Shown here one piece after another: positions 1 to 8,431 of a stretch of 64,000 nucleotides of DNA. Below the pieces are notes generated by a model. The model searched no databases. It saw only the letters and a program-made list of their open reading frames with translations, and was not told where the DNA came from. Both the position numbers and the translations under genes were made by a program. The DNA is from Xanthomonas arboricola pv. populi (GTDB taxonomy: Bacteria; Pseudomonadota; Gammaproteobacteria; Xanthomonadales; Xanthomonadaceae): contig NZ_MDEB01000004.1 of the NCBI RefSeq assembly GCF_002939945.1, forward strand, positions 186,001 to 250,000, read 5' to 3'. Numbering within the stretch: the stretch's first letter is position 1; every line of letters starts with the position of its first letter.

Positions 1-535
1 CGGCGATCTCGTCCTGGCCGATGCTGGAGCCATGCACGAAGGTCTCGTGGGTCAGGTCCATCAGGTTGTCCAGCACCAGCCGGTAGTCGCACTTGGCATA
101 GATGGTGCGGCCATCGCCGGCCCAGGCCGGGTCGTGCGCCCAATGCAGATCGGGAATCAGGCGGGTGTCGGCCTGCGCCGGGTCGCCTGGCCAGATCCAC
201 ACATAGCGATGCTTCTCGGCCACCGGAAAATTGCGCACGCACGCGGAGGGATTGATGGTCTCCTGCGAGGGCATGTGCACGCAGCGGCCCTGGCTGTTGT
301 AGACCAGCCCGTGATAACCGCACACCAGATCGTCGCCGCGCAGCTTGCCCATCGACAGCGGCACCAGGCGATGCCAACACGCATCTTCGAGCGCGATCAC
401 CGCCCCGGCAGTGGTGCGATAGACCACCACATCCAGGTTGCAGACCTTGCGCGGGGTCAGCGCGTGCTTGATCTCGTGGTCCCAGGCGACGGCGTACCAC
501 GCGTTGAGGGGAAACAGCTGCTTGGACTGGGACAT
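1..535 (-). CDS. vanA: Vanillate O-demethylase oxygenase subunit (N-terminal part; cut by window edge)
   Basis: This is the N-terminal 178 residues of a Rieske-type aromatic-ring oxygenase that demethylates vanillate to protocatechuate. The start is ATG at 535 and the frame stays open to base 1. The Rieske [2Fe-2S] ligands are visible as C53-x-H55 and C72-x2-H75. The mononuclear-iron segment NLMDLTHETFVH supplies D160, H163 and H168. The gene diverges from the protocatechuate operon, which would consume its product, so the pairing makes metabolic sense. The reductase vanB should lie beyond the left edge, which cannot be confirmed here. Another Rieske demethylase of the same family is possible, but length, motifs and context fit VanA well. 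Confidence 0.9.
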   Translation of the reverse strand, partial: MSQSKQLFPLNAWYAVAWDHEIKHALTPRKVCNLDVVVYRTTAGAVIALEDACWHRLVPLSMGKLRGDDLVCGYHGLVYNSQGRCVHMPSQETINPSACVRNFPVAEKHRYVWIWPGDPAQADTRLIPDLHWAHDPAWAGDGRTIYAKCDYRLVLDNLMDLTHETFVHGSSIGQDEIA

Positions 536-553
536 GACCGTGGCTCCTGGGGT

Positions 554-563
554 TTGTATACAA
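554..563. promoter_or_regulatory. Perfect 10-bp palindrome TTGTATACAA, candidate GntR-type operator of vanA
   Basis: TTGTATACAA lies 19 bp upstream of the vanA start codon. Palindromes of this form are typical of FCD-class GntR regulators, and VanR-type regulators of vanillate genes often belong to that family. A related, degenerate copy (ATGTATACAC) is at 649-658. The regulator itself is not in the window, so the assignment is an inference. Confidence 0.5.
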
Positions 564-648
564 CCTGGGGTGCGGACCGGCAGCGGTGTGCCGGCTGGCG
601 ACCAGTTGACGCGCATGCCGGCGCTGGCGTCTGCTTGCAAGCGAAGTT

Positions 649-658
649 ATGTATACAC
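649..658. promoter_or_regulatory. Second GTATAC-type half-palindrome in the vanA-pcaI interval
   Basis: ATGTATACAC shares the core TGTATACA with the palindrome at 554-563, about 95 bp away. The spacing would allow looping or repression of vanA from both sides. No direct evidence of binding is available. Confidence 0.35.
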
Positions 659-698
659 CGGAGACAATGTTGAAGCGTCAGTCGCCTATCGAAATTGT

Positions 699-729
699 GC
701 GATTATCGAATGTGTACACCGATAATCGC
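699..729. promoter_or_regulatory. Inverted repeat upstream of pcaI, candidate operator of the pca operon
   Basis: Nine-base arms GCGATTATC (699-707) and GATAATCGC (721-729) are perfect inverted repeats. They enclose the palindrome GTGTACAC (712-719). The structure ends 63 bp before the pcaI start. It is the only strong symmetry near that start, so it is the best candidate site for the regulator of the pca operon (IclR-type PcaR or a LysR-type PcaQ). Confidence 0.45.
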
Positions 730-792
730 ATTGACCGGGCTGTGCAGCTGCGCCTAACGTGACGGCACGCTCGCTGCGCAGGACCCTAAGCC

Positions 793-1656
793 ATGGCCCA
801 GATCGTCTCCCTTTCAGAAGCGGTGTCCCAGTTGATCTCAGACGGCGACTGCGTCGCGATGGAAGGCTTCACCCATCTGATTCCGCATGCGGCCGGCCAT
901 GAGGTGATCCGCCAGCGCAAGCGCGGCCTGCACCTGGTGCGCATGACCCCGGACCTGATCTACGACCAGCTGATCGGCGCCGGCTGCGCGTCGGCATTGC
1001 GGTTTTCCTGGGGCGGCAATCCCGGCGTCGGCTCGTTGCACCGGCTGCGCGATGCGGTCGAACATGCCTGGCCGCAACCGCTGCAGATCCGCGAACACAG
1101 CCATGCCGACATGGCCAATGCATACGTGGCCGGGGCATCGGGCCTGCCGTTTGCGGTGCTGCGCGGTTATGTCGGCTCGGACCTGCCGCGCGTCAACGAC
1201 AGCATCAAGTTCCTGCAATGCCCGTACACCGGCGAGACGCTGGCCACCACGCCGGCAGTCAACCCCGATGTCACCGTGATCCATGCGCAACAGGCCGACC
1301 GCCGCGGCAACGTGCTGCTGTGGGGCATCCTGGGCGTGCAAAAAGAGGCCGCGCTGGCCGCGCGCAAGGTGATCGTGACAGTGGAAGAGATCGTCGACAC
1401 GCTGGAGGCGCCGCCCAACGCCTGCATCCTGCCGCGCTGGGTGGTCGATGCGGTCTGCCACGTGCCCGGTGGCGCGGCGCCGTCGTACGCGCATGGCTAT
1501 TACGCCCGCGACAATCGCTTCTATCTAGCCTGGGATGCGATCGCCCGCGACCGCGCACGCTTCCAGGCCTGGATCCAGGCGCACATTCTCGACACCGAGG
1601 ACTTTGCAGCCTTCCAGCGCGTGCACGCGCACTCGCTGCTGCAGGTGGCCGCATGA
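793..1656 (+). CDS. pcaI: 3-oxoadipate CoA-transferase subunit A
   Basis: The 287-residue alpha subunit of beta-ketoadipate:succinyl-CoA transferase activates 3-oxoadipate with CoA from succinyl-CoA, the penultimate step of protocatechuate breakdown. The sequence is a class I CoA-transferase alpha chain, with an N-terminal SDGDCVAMEGFTH loop and a central AQQADRRGNVLLWG segment. It is the first gene of the operon. Its TGA stop overlaps the pcaJ start (ATGA, 4 nt), consistent with translational coupling of the two subunits. The ATG at 793 begins MAQIVSLSEA and follows the putative operator by about 60 bp. Confidence 0.93.
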   Translation: MAQIVSLSEAVSQLISDGDCVAMEGFTHLIPHAAGHEVIRQRKRGLHLVRMTPDLIYDQLIGAGCASALRFSWGGNPGVGSLHRLRDAVEHAWPQPLQIREHSHADMANAYVAGASGLPFAVLRGYVGSDLPRVNDSIKFLQCPYTGETLATTPAVNPDVTVIHAQQADRRGNVLLWGILGVQKEAALAARKVIVTVEEIVDTLEAPPNACILPRWVVDAVCHVPGGAAPSYAHGYYARDNRFYLAWDAIARDRARFQAWIQAHILDTEDFAAFQRVHAHSLLQVAA

Positions 1657-2441
1657 GCGACTACAGCACCAACGAGATGATGACCGTGGCGGCTGCGCGT
1701 CGCCTGCCCGATGGCGCGGTGTGTTTCGTCGGCATCGGCCTGCCATCCACCGCCGCCAACCTGGCGCGGCTGACGCATGCGCCGGATGTCACCCTGATCT
1801 ACGAATCCGGGCCGATCGGCGCGCGTCCGGAGGTGCTGCCGTTGTCGATCGGCGACGGCGAACTGGCCGAAACCGCCGACACCGTGGTCTCCACGCCGGA
1901 GATCTTCCGCTACTGGCTGCAGGGTGGTCGCGTGGACGTGGGCTTTCTGGGCGCGGCGCAGATCGATCGCCATGCCAACCTCAACACCACGGTGATCGGC
2001 CCGTACGACGCGCCAAAAACGCGGCTACCCGGCGCCGGCGGTGCGCCGGAGATCGCGGCCAGCGCCAGACAGGTGTTCATCATCATTCGCCAATCCACAC
2101 GCAGCTTCGTGCCCACGCTGGACTTCGTCACCACGGTCGGGCATCTGGACGGTGGCGACGCGCGGCAACGTGCCGGCCTGCCCGGTGCCGGCCCCACCGT
2201 GGTCGTCACCGACCTGTGCGTGATGGAGCCCGACCCCCTGACCCGTGAACTCACCGTCACCACCTTGCATCCAGGCACCACCCGCGAACAGGTGAGCGCG
2301 GCCACTGGCTGGCCGATCCGCTTCGCCGACGATCTGGCGCAGACCACCCCGCCCAGCGCTGCGGAATTGCAGGCACTGCGCGCGCTGCAGGCACGTACCG
2401 ACGCAGCGCATGGCAAGCAGGCAGCCGGAGCCGAGGCATGA
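1653..2441 (+). CDS. pcaJ: 3-oxoadipate CoA-transferase subunit B
   Basis: The 262-residue beta subunit partners PcaI. The class I CoA-transferase active-site motif ESGPIG is present, with the catalytic glutamate at E51. The start at 1653 ([10 protein letters not shown]) overlaps the pcaI stop by 4 nt. A longer frame upstream is only read-through antisense to family homology. The stop in turn overlaps the pcaF start by 4 nt, so pcaI, pcaJ and pcaF form one coupled block. Confidence 0.93.
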   Translation: MSDYSTNEMMTVAAARRLPDGAVCFVGIGLPSTAANLARLTHAPDVTLIYESGPIGARPEVLPLSIGDGELAETADTVVSTPEIFRYWLQGGRVDVGFLGAAQIDRHANLNTTVIGPYDAPKTRLPGAGGAPEIAASARQVFIIIRQSTRSFVPTLDFVTTVGHLDGGDARQRAGLPGAGPTVVVTDLCVMEPDPLTRELTVTTLHPGTTREQVSAATGWPIRFADDLAQTTPPSAAELQALRALQARTDAAHGKQAAGAEA

Positions 2442-3646
2442 GCGAGGTCTATCTGGTCGACGGCATCCGCACGCCGATCGGCCGCTACGGCGGTGCACTG
2501 GCCGGCGTGCGTGCCGACGACCTGGGCGCGATACCGATCGCCGCGTTGATGGCACGTAATCCGCAACTGGATCCGGCGCTGATCGAAGACGTGTATCTGG
2601 GCTGCGCAAACCAGGCCGGCGAAGACAATCGCAATGTCGCGCGCATGAGTCTGCTGCTGGCGGGGTTGCCCAGTTCGGTGCCGGGCAGCACGCTCAATCG
2701 CCTGTGCGGTTCCGGGCTGGATGCAATCGGCACGGTGGCGCGCGGCATCCGTGCAGACGAACTGGGGCTTGCGATTGCAGGCGGTGTCGAATCGATGTCA
2801 CGTGCGCCGTGGGTGATGGGCAAGGCCGAAAGCGCCTTCGCACGTACCCAGCAGCTGGAAGACACCACCATGGGCTGGCGCTTCGTCAATCCGCGCATGC
2901 AAGCCCAGTACGGCGTGGAACTGATGGGCGAAACTGCCGAAAACGTTGCGCAGCGTCATGCCGTCGCGCGCCAGGATCAAGATGCTTTTGCACTGCGCAG
3001 CCAGCAACGCACAGCCGTTGCACAGGCAGCTGGTTTCTTCGATGGAGAAATCGTCCCGGTGACCGTGCCTGGACGCAAGGGGGGCGAGGCGCTCATTGTC
3101 GATCGCGACGAGCACCCGCGCGCCAACACCACCGCCGAGATGCTGGCCAAGCTCAAGCCGGTGTTCCGCCAGCCCGGCACGGTGACGGCCGGCAATGCGT
3201 CCGGTCTCAACGATGGTGCTGCCGCCGTGCTGCTGGCCTCCGCTCAGGCGGTACGGACGCACGGGTTGACGCCACGCGCACGCGTGCTCGGTTTCGCCTC
3301 TGCCGGTGTGGAGCCGGCCTACATGGGCATTGGCCCGGTGCCAGCCACGCAGCGCCTGTTGGCGCGGCTGGGCCTGACCATCGAGCAGTTCGATGCGATC
3401 GAACTCAACGAAGCCTTCGCCGCGCAGGCGCTGGCCTGCACGCGCGCGTTCGGCCTGGCCGACGATGCCGCACACGTCAACGCCAATGGCGGCGCCATCG
3501 CGCTGGGTCATCCCCTGGGCATGAGTGGCGCGCGGCTGGCGTTGACCTTGTTGCGGCAACTGGAAGCGGGCAACGGGCGGCTTGGTCTGGCCAGCATGTG
3601 CATCGGGGTCGGGCAGGGCGTGGCGCTGGCGATCGAGCGCGTGTAA
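2438..3646 (+). CDS. pcaF: Beta-ketoadipyl-CoA thiolase
   Basis: The 402-residue thiolase cleaves 3-oxoadipyl-CoA to succinyl-CoA and acetyl-CoA, the last step of the pathway. Thiolase landmarks are all present: nucleophile C90 in [12 protein letters not shown]358 in [11 protein letters not shown], and C388 in MCIGVGQG. Length is normal for PcaF/PaaJ thiolases. The ATGA overlap with pcaJ fixes the start. An 84-bp gap follows before pcaH. Confidence 0.93.
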   Translation: MSEVYLVDGIRTPIGRYGGALAGVRADDLGAIPIAALMARNPQLDPALIEDVYLGCANQAGEDNRNVARMSLLLAGLPSSVPGSTLNRLCGSGLDAIGTVARGIRADELGLAIAGGVESMSRAPWVMGKAESAFARTQQLEDTTMGWRFVNPRMQAQYGVELMGETAENVAQRHAVARQDQDAFALRSQQRTAVAQAAGFFDGEIVPVTVPGRKGGEALIVDRDEHPRANTTAEMLAKLKPVFRQPGTVTAGNASGLNDGAAAVLLASAQAVRTHGLTPRARVLGFASAGVEPAYMGIGPVPATQRLLARLGLTIEQFDAIELNEAFAAQALACTRAFGLADDAAHVNANGGAIALGHPLGMSGARLALTLLRQLEAGNGRLGLASMCIGVGQGVALAIERV

Positions 3647-3730
3647 TGCGCCTGGTGCAACCACTACTGCCGTTACCGCACGCCCACAGTGTTCTCGCCC
3701 CCGCCGTAGAGCGACCGATGGAGATGCAGC

Positions 3731-4459
3731 ATGCGCGATCCCACGTCTGACACGCCAATCGATCCGCTGCTCGGCTATCGCCGGCCGCGGATCGGCTCGC
3801 AGCCGGCCTACCTGCATCTGCCCTACGCATCCACCGCATTGCGCGGCCCCACGCGCGCGCCGATCGATATCCCGGCCACGCTGTCGGAAGTCACCGGACC
3901 GCAATTGAATCGGCTCACCCTGGGCGAGCATGCCGCCGATCTCACTGCCGGCTTTGCGGGCGAGCCGTTGGGCGAGCGCATCATCGTGTCCGGGCGCGTG
4001 CTCGACGAAAACGGCAAGCCGGTGCGCAACAGCGTGGTGGAAGTGTGGCAATGCAATGCCGCCGGCCGTTATCAACATGCCGGCGATCGGCATGATGCAC
4101 CGCTGGACCCCAACTTCCGCGGCACCGGCCAGGTGCTCACCGACGACCACGGCCGCTACGCGTTCAAGACCATCAAGCCGGGCGCGTACCCGTGGCGCAA
4201 TCACTACAACGCCTGGCGGCCGGCGCATATCCATTTTTCGCTGCATGGCGATGGCATCGGACAGCGGCTGATCACCCAGATGTACTTCCCCGGCGACCCG
4301 TTGCTGGCGCACGACCCGATCTACAACTGCGTGGACGATGCGCAGGCGCGCGAACGCATGGTGTCCAGCTTCGACTGGGAAAACGCGGTGAGCGAATATG
4401 CGCTGGCCTACCGCTTCGACATCGTGTTGCGCGGTCGCAAGCAAACGGTCTGGGAGTGA
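3731..4459 (+). CDS. pcaH: Protocatechuate 3,4-dioxygenase beta subunit
   Basis: The 242-residue beta subunit holds the ferric iron of the intradiol dioxygenase that opens protocatechuate to 3-carboxy-cis,cis-muconate. The four iron ligands can be placed by their spacing as Y114, Y153, H166 and H168, the last two in RPAHIHFSLHG. The N-terminal region (GYRRPR) is also typical of PcaH. The gene is 4 bp from pcaG, which supplies the alpha chain. Confidence 0.95.
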   Translation: MRDPTSDTPIDPLLGYRRPRIGSQPAYLHLPYASTALRGPTRAPIDIPATLSEVTGPQLNRLTLGEHAADLTAGFAGEPLGERIIVSGRVLDENGKPVRNSVVEVWQCNAAGRYQHAGDRHDAPLDPNFRGTGQVLTDDHGRYAFKTIKPGAYPWRNHYNAWRPAHIHFSLHGDGIGQRLITQMYFPGDPLLAHDPIYNCVDDAQARERMVSSFDWENAVSEYALAYRFDIVLRGRKQTVWE

Positions 4460-4463
4460 ATCG

Positions 4464-5027
4464 ATGAGCCTGTACACGACACCGTCGCAAACCGTCGGCC
4501 CTTACTACCGGCTGGGGCTGGAGCCGCTGTATCGCGAGCAACTGGCTCCTGCACAGGCTGCGGGAACCCACGTGCGGGTCAGTGGCTGCGTCTTCGACGG
4601 CGCCGGCAGCCCAGTGGCCGACGCGGTGCTGGAACTGTGGCAGGCCGATGCGGCCGGCATCTATGCGCATGCCGCCGATGCCCGCTGCCAGGCGCACGAT
4701 CCCGGCTTCGATGGCTGGGGCCGCGTGCCGACCGACGCGCAGGGGCGTTTTTCCTTCAGCACCGTCAAGCCAGGCCAGGTCGCCGGCCCGGATGGCAAGC
4801 TGCAGGCAGCGCATCTGACCGTGCTGGTCTTCATGCGCGGGCTGTTGCGCGGTGTGTCGACGCGGCTGTACTTCGCCGACGATCCGCAGCTGGGCAGCGA
4901 CCCCCTCCTGGCCCTGGTGCCTGCCGAGCGCCGCAGCACGCTGCTGGCCCAATCGCGCGGTGGCGGCGACTACGTGTGGGACATCCATATGCAGGGCGAT
5001 GCGGAAACCGTGTTCTTCAACTATTGA
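4464..5027 (+). CDS. pcaG: Protocatechuate 3,4-dioxygenase alpha subunit
   Basis: The 187-residue alpha subunit shares the dioxygenase fold with PcaH but lacks the iron ligands, as expected for PcaG. It begins MSLYTTPSQTVGPYYRLGL, and the TPSQTVGPYY opening is diagnostic of the alpha chain. The ATG at 4464, 4 bp after the pcaH stop, is preferred over an in-frame start at 4398 that would overlap pcaH by about 60 bp. Confidence 0.93.
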   Translation: MSLYTTPSQTVGPYYRLGLEPLYREQLAPAQAAGTHVRVSGCVFDGAGSPVADAVLELWQADAAGIYAHAADARCQAHDPGFDGWGRVPTDAQGRFSFSTVKPGQVAGPDGKLQAAHLTVLVFMRGLLRGVSTRLYFADDPQLGSDPLLALVPAERRSTLLAQSRGGGDYVWDIHMQGDAETVFFNY

Positions 5028-5357
5028 GCGCATCGTCAGTGCTGGGGTTGCCATGCATGGATGTGTCCGCGTGAGCAGCACGCCTGTACCTGCGTGCAGA
5101 TGCTGCGCACCTATCGCCGCGCGCCGAGCAAGCACATGCCGGCGCGCGATGCCATCGGCGATCCATCGTGAGTGCGTGGTACCCGTGTGCGATGCCGTGA
5201 CCCGCAGCGACACGCGCAGGGGCGAAACATGCACTACACCGCGCATGGCCAATCCCGGCCCCGATGACCGCGTGTGCGGACCACGCGCCATGGCAGACAC
5301 CAGTTGGCACTCCCGCACATCGGTGCCATGCTGCCGGCACGCCACCAGAGGCCATGC
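5028..5357 (+). other. 330-bp interval between pcaG and pcaB
   Basis: The frame of pcaB is open back to an ATG at 5274, but the extra 28 residues do not resemble PcaB. The rest holds no convincing gene on either strand. It is unusually long for a gap inside this otherwise compact operon and may contain an internal promoter or a degraded gene. Confidence 0.5.
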
Positions 5358-6710
5358 ATGACTGCGACGTCTTCCCTGTTGGGATCCTTGTTTGGCGAGC
5401 CCGCCTGCGACGCGTTGTTCGATGACGCGGCGCGCGTGCAAGCGATGCTGCAATTCGAATCCGCGCTCGCCCGCGCACAGGCGCAGTGCGGCGTGATTCC
5501 CGCCGGGGCCGCGCATGCCATTGCCATTGCCTGCGATGTGCAGCATTACGATCTGGCCGCGTTGGCCCAGGCCACCGCACTCGCCGGCAATCCCGCCATT
5601 CCACTGGTCAAGGCGCTGACCGCACGCGTGGCCGCCCACGATGCGCAGGCCGCGCGCTGGGTGCACTGGGGTGCCACCAGCCAGGACGTCATCGATACCG
5701 GCACGGTGCTGCAGCTGCGCGCCGCGCTCGACCTGCTGCTGCCGCGCCTGCAAGGCCTGTGCGCCGCGCTGGCCGCGCTGGCCGCGCGCGAACGCAACAC
5801 CGGCTTGCCTGGGCGTACCCTGTTGCAGCAGGCGGTGCCGGTCACCCTTGGGCTCAAGGTCGCCGGTTGGCTGGATGCGCTGCAGCGCGCGCAACACCGC
5901 CTGCAGGCCTTGCGGCGGGATGGGCTGGTGCTGCAGTTCGGGGGTGCGGCCGGCACGCTGGCGTCGTTGCAGGAGCGCGGCCTCGATGTCGCCCAAGCAC
6001 TGGCAACGACGCTGGCGTTGCCGTTGCCCGCGTTGCCGTGGCATACCGCACGCGATCGCTTCGTCGAGGTCGGCTGTGCGTTTGGCCTGCTGGCCGGCAC
6101 CCTGGGCAAGATCGGTGGCGACGTGGTGCTGCTGATGCAGTCGGAAGTCGGCGAAGTGTTCGAGCCGGCCGCGGACGGCAAGGGCGGCTCCTCGGCGATG
6201 CCGCACAAGCGCAATCCGGTGTCCAGCGTCGCCGCGGTTGCTGCTGCCACACGCGTGCCCGGCCTGGTCGCGACCTTGTTCAGCGCGATGGCGCAGCCGC
6301 ATGAACGCGCCGCCGGGCAATGGCATGCCGAATGGGAGACATTGCCGCAGATCGTGTGCCTGACTGCCGGCAGCCTGGCGCAGATGCAAGGCTGCCTGGC
6401 CGACCTGCAGCTGGATCGCGAGGCCATGCGCGCGCACCTGCACAGCCATGGCGGCGTGCTGTATGCCGAAGCGGCGGTGTTGGCGCTCGCAGCGCAGCTC
6501 GGCAAGCCGCAGGCGCATGCGCTGGTCGAACAGGCGGTGGTGCGCGCACAGGCGCAGCAACGCCATCTGCGGGAGGTGCTGGGCGATGACGCGCAGGTGA
6601 GCGCGGTACTCACGCAGGCGCAACTGCAGGCGGTGTTCGATGTGGACAGCTGGCGCGGCATGTCCTCGGTCTGGATCGACCGCGTGCTGGCCGATTCTTC
6701 ATCTCGCTAA
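5358..6710 (+). CDS. pcaB: 3-carboxy-cis,cis-muconate cycloisomerase
   Basis: The 450-residue enzyme belongs to the fumarase/aspartase superfamily and lactonises 3-carboxymuconate to 4-carboxymuconolactone. The family signature GGSSAMPHKRNPV is present, with the catalytic-loop serine pair. A HWGATSQDVIDT segment supplies the other conserved active-site region. I chose ATG 5358 (MTATSSLLGSLFGE) because the homologous region starts there. The stop is 10 bp from pcaD. Confidence 0.93.
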   Translation: MTATSSLLGSLFGEPACDALFDDAARVQAMLQFESALARAQAQCGVIPAGAAHAIAIACDVQHYDLAALAQATALAGNPAIPLVKALTARVAAHDAQAARWVHWGATSQDVIDTGTVLQLRAALDLLLPRLQGLCAALAALAARERNTGLPGRTLLQQAVPVTLGLKVAGWLDALQRAQHRLQALRRDGLVLQFGGAAGTLASLQERGLDVAQALATTLALPLPALPWHTARDRFVEVGCAFGLLAGTLGKIGGDVVLLMQSEVGEVFEPAADGKGGSSAMPHKRNPVSSVAAVAAATRVPGLVATLFSAMAQPHERAAGQWHAEWETLPQIVCLTAGSLAQMQGCLADLQLDREAMRAHLHSHGGVLYAEAAVLALAAQLGKPQAHALVEQAVVRAQAQQRHLREVLGDDAQVSAVLTQAQLQAVFDVDSWRGMSSVWIDRVLADSSSR

Positions 6711-6720
6711 CGGTGCTCCG

Positions 6721-7509
6721 ATGGCTTATCTCCAGTTGCCCACGCATCGCCTGCATTACCGCCTCGACGGCACCGAAGGTCGCCCCTGGTTGACCTTCTG
6801 CAACTCGCTGGGCACCGACCTGCACATGTGGGACGTGCAGATCGCCGCGTTTGCGCCGCATTACCGCATCCTGCGCTACGACCGCCGCGGCCATGGCGAT
6901 TCGGATACGCCGTCGGGCCCGTATCGCGTTGCCGACCTGGGCCAGGACGTGCTGGCGCTGTGGGATGCATTGCAGATCGCGCAAAGCGACTTCTGCGGTC
7001 TGTCGATCGGCGGGCTCACCGGGCAATGGCTGGGCCTGCATGCGCCGCAGCGCCTGCGCCGGCTGGTGGTGTGCGCCACTGCGCAGAAGATCGGCAGCGT
7101 CGACAACTGGAACGCGCGCATCGAACAGGTGCGCAGCGAAGGCTTGCAGGAGCTGGTCGATGCCACCTTGCAGCGCTGGTTCACGCCGGCATTTGCGATC
7201 AGCCATGCGCAGCGCCTGGACATGATCGTGGCCGCCTTCGTATCGACATCGCCGCAGGGCTATATCGCCTGCTGTCAGGCGGTGGCCGACGCCGACTTCC
7301 GTGGCGCGCTGGACGCGCTGGAACTGCCGCTGCTCGCACTGGCCGGCGACGACGACCCGGTCTGTCCGCCGGCCGATCTGCGCGAGATCGCCTACGCGGC
7401 CCCGCACGGCCACTACGCACAGGTGCCGGGCCGGCATATCTGCAACCTGGAGTCGCCGGCCGCGTTCAACGACAGCGTGCTGGGCTTTCTGCAGGCCGAC
7501 CACGTGTGA
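6721..7509 (+). CDS. pcaD: 3-oxoadipate enol-lactonase
   Basis: The 262-residue alpha/beta hydrolase opens 3-oxoadipate enol-lactone to 3-oxoadipate. Its catalytic triad can be read as S95 in FCGLSIGG, an aspartate in LAGDDDPV and a histidine in PGRHICNLE. A GHGDS element follows the oxyanion region. It stands 10 bp after pcaB. The start ATG 6721 gives a normal PcaD length. Confidence 0.93.
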   Translation: MAYLQLPTHRLHYRLDGTEGRPWLTFCNSLGTDLHMWDVQIAAFAPHYRILRYDRRGHGDSDTPSGPYRVADLGQDVLALWDALQIAQSDFCGLSIGGLTGQWLGLHAPQRLRRLVVCATAQKIGSVDNWNARIEQVRSEGLQELVDATLQRWFTPAFAISHAQRLDMIVAAFVSTSPQGYIACCQAVADADFRGALDALELPLLALAGDDDPVCPPADLREIAYAAPHGHYAQVPGRHICNLESPAAFNDSVLGFLQADHV

Positions 7510-7700
7510 TCCTCCACCCGGCCAGGCAGCTGCCGGGTGCGTGGAGCCGGTACCTCGATCCGGCACGCACGGCGCTCGGCATTACCGCTCATGCGCTGTA
7601 TCTGCGCCCCGCTGGCCACGGCCGCCTGCCTGTTGTCGGCGATGTCAATCGCGACCAATGCACCTGATCCCAGCGCTTGTCCTGCGATCGCCGCCAGCAC

Positions 7701-7746
7701 CCGATTCCCGATTCCCGATTCCCCATTCCCCATTCCCCATTCCCAC
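7701..7746 (+). repeat. Short tandem repeat of GATTCCC / CATTCCC heptamers in the pcaD-pcaC gap
   Basis: Heptamers GATTCCC and then CATTCCC (or CCCATTC in another phase) run head to tail for about 46 bp. They end just before the ribosome-binding site of pcaC. Simple C-rich heptamer runs of this kind are common between xanthomonad genes. Copy number could vary and alter pcaC translation or mRNA structure. Confidence 0.8.
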
Positions 7747-7761
7747 TCAGGAGAGATTCCG

Positions 7762-8166
7762 ATGCAGGAAGACGAGCGTTACCAGGCGGGTTTGCGCGAG
7801 CGCCGACGCGTCCTGGGCGATGCGCATGTCGAGCGCTCGCTGGCCGCACGTACCGAGTTCACCGACGAGTTCCAGGCGCTGATCACCCGCTATGCCTGGG
7901 GCACCATCTGGACCCGCGATGGACTGCCCGCGCACACCCGCTCGCTGCTCACCCTGGCGATGATGGTGGCGCTGGGCCACGACGAGGAATTCAAGCTGCA
8001 CGTGCGCGCCGCGCGCAACAACGGCGTCGCGCCCGAGCAAATCAAGGAAGTGTTGCTGCAAGCCGCGGTCTATTGCGGCGTGCCTGCCGCCAACCATGCC
8101 TTTGCGCTGGCCAAACCCATCCTCGAAGAGCAGGCAGGCGAAGAAGAGCCGGTGCGCGAAGGCTGA
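7762..8166 (+). CDS. pcaC: 4-carboxymuconolactone decarboxylase
   Basis: The 134-residue protein decarboxylates 4-carboxymuconolactone to 3-oxoadipate enol-lactone, the substrate of PcaD. The family hallmarks EFKLHVRAARNNGV and QAAVYCGVPAANHAF are present. A GGAGAG ribosome-binding site sits 6-11 bp before ATG 7762, which fixes the start. It is a stand-alone PcaC, not the PcaD-PcaC (PcaL) fusion of actinobacteria. The 252-bp gap from pcaD holds the heptamer repeat. Confidence 0.93.
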   Translation: MQEDERYQAGLRERRRVLGDAHVERSLAARTEFTDEFQALITRYAWGTIWTRDGLPAHTRSLLTLAMMVALGHDEEFKLHVRAARNNGVAPEQIKEVLLQAAVYCGVPAANHAFALAKPILEEQAGEEEPVREG

Positions 8167-8431
8167 CGGCCACGGCTGCACACGAATGCAGCAGGCGCGC
8201 TGCGCTGACGCGCCATGCGGCAATGCAATGCGACCGGTTAGGTAGGCACGCCCTGGTCGTCCAGCATCGCATGCGGCGGCAAGAATGCAGACGCAATGCC
8301 CCTGGTTGCAAGCCGGCGGCGCCGTATGCACGCCAGCCGGTGATGACATCATCCAGCGACGGCGGGATGATGGACGTGCGTCAACGGACAACCGGTTCCG
8401 TTCGCATACGACATTCCCCACGAGGTTGCCG

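Noticed and set aside
2798-4477. 559-residue open frame on the minus strand opposite pcaF, pcaH and pcaG
   Set aside because: It is antisense to clearly recognised genes and shows only GC-driven low-complexity residues (Arg, Gly, Ala, His) without any family motif.
4272-6623. 783-residue open frame on the minus strand opposite pcaG-pcaB
   Set aside because: A shadow of the pca genes; no domain and implausible composition.
8285-8431. In-frame N-terminal extension of the exported hydrolase
   Set aside because: It would bury the signal peptide, and the added residues show no conserved pattern.
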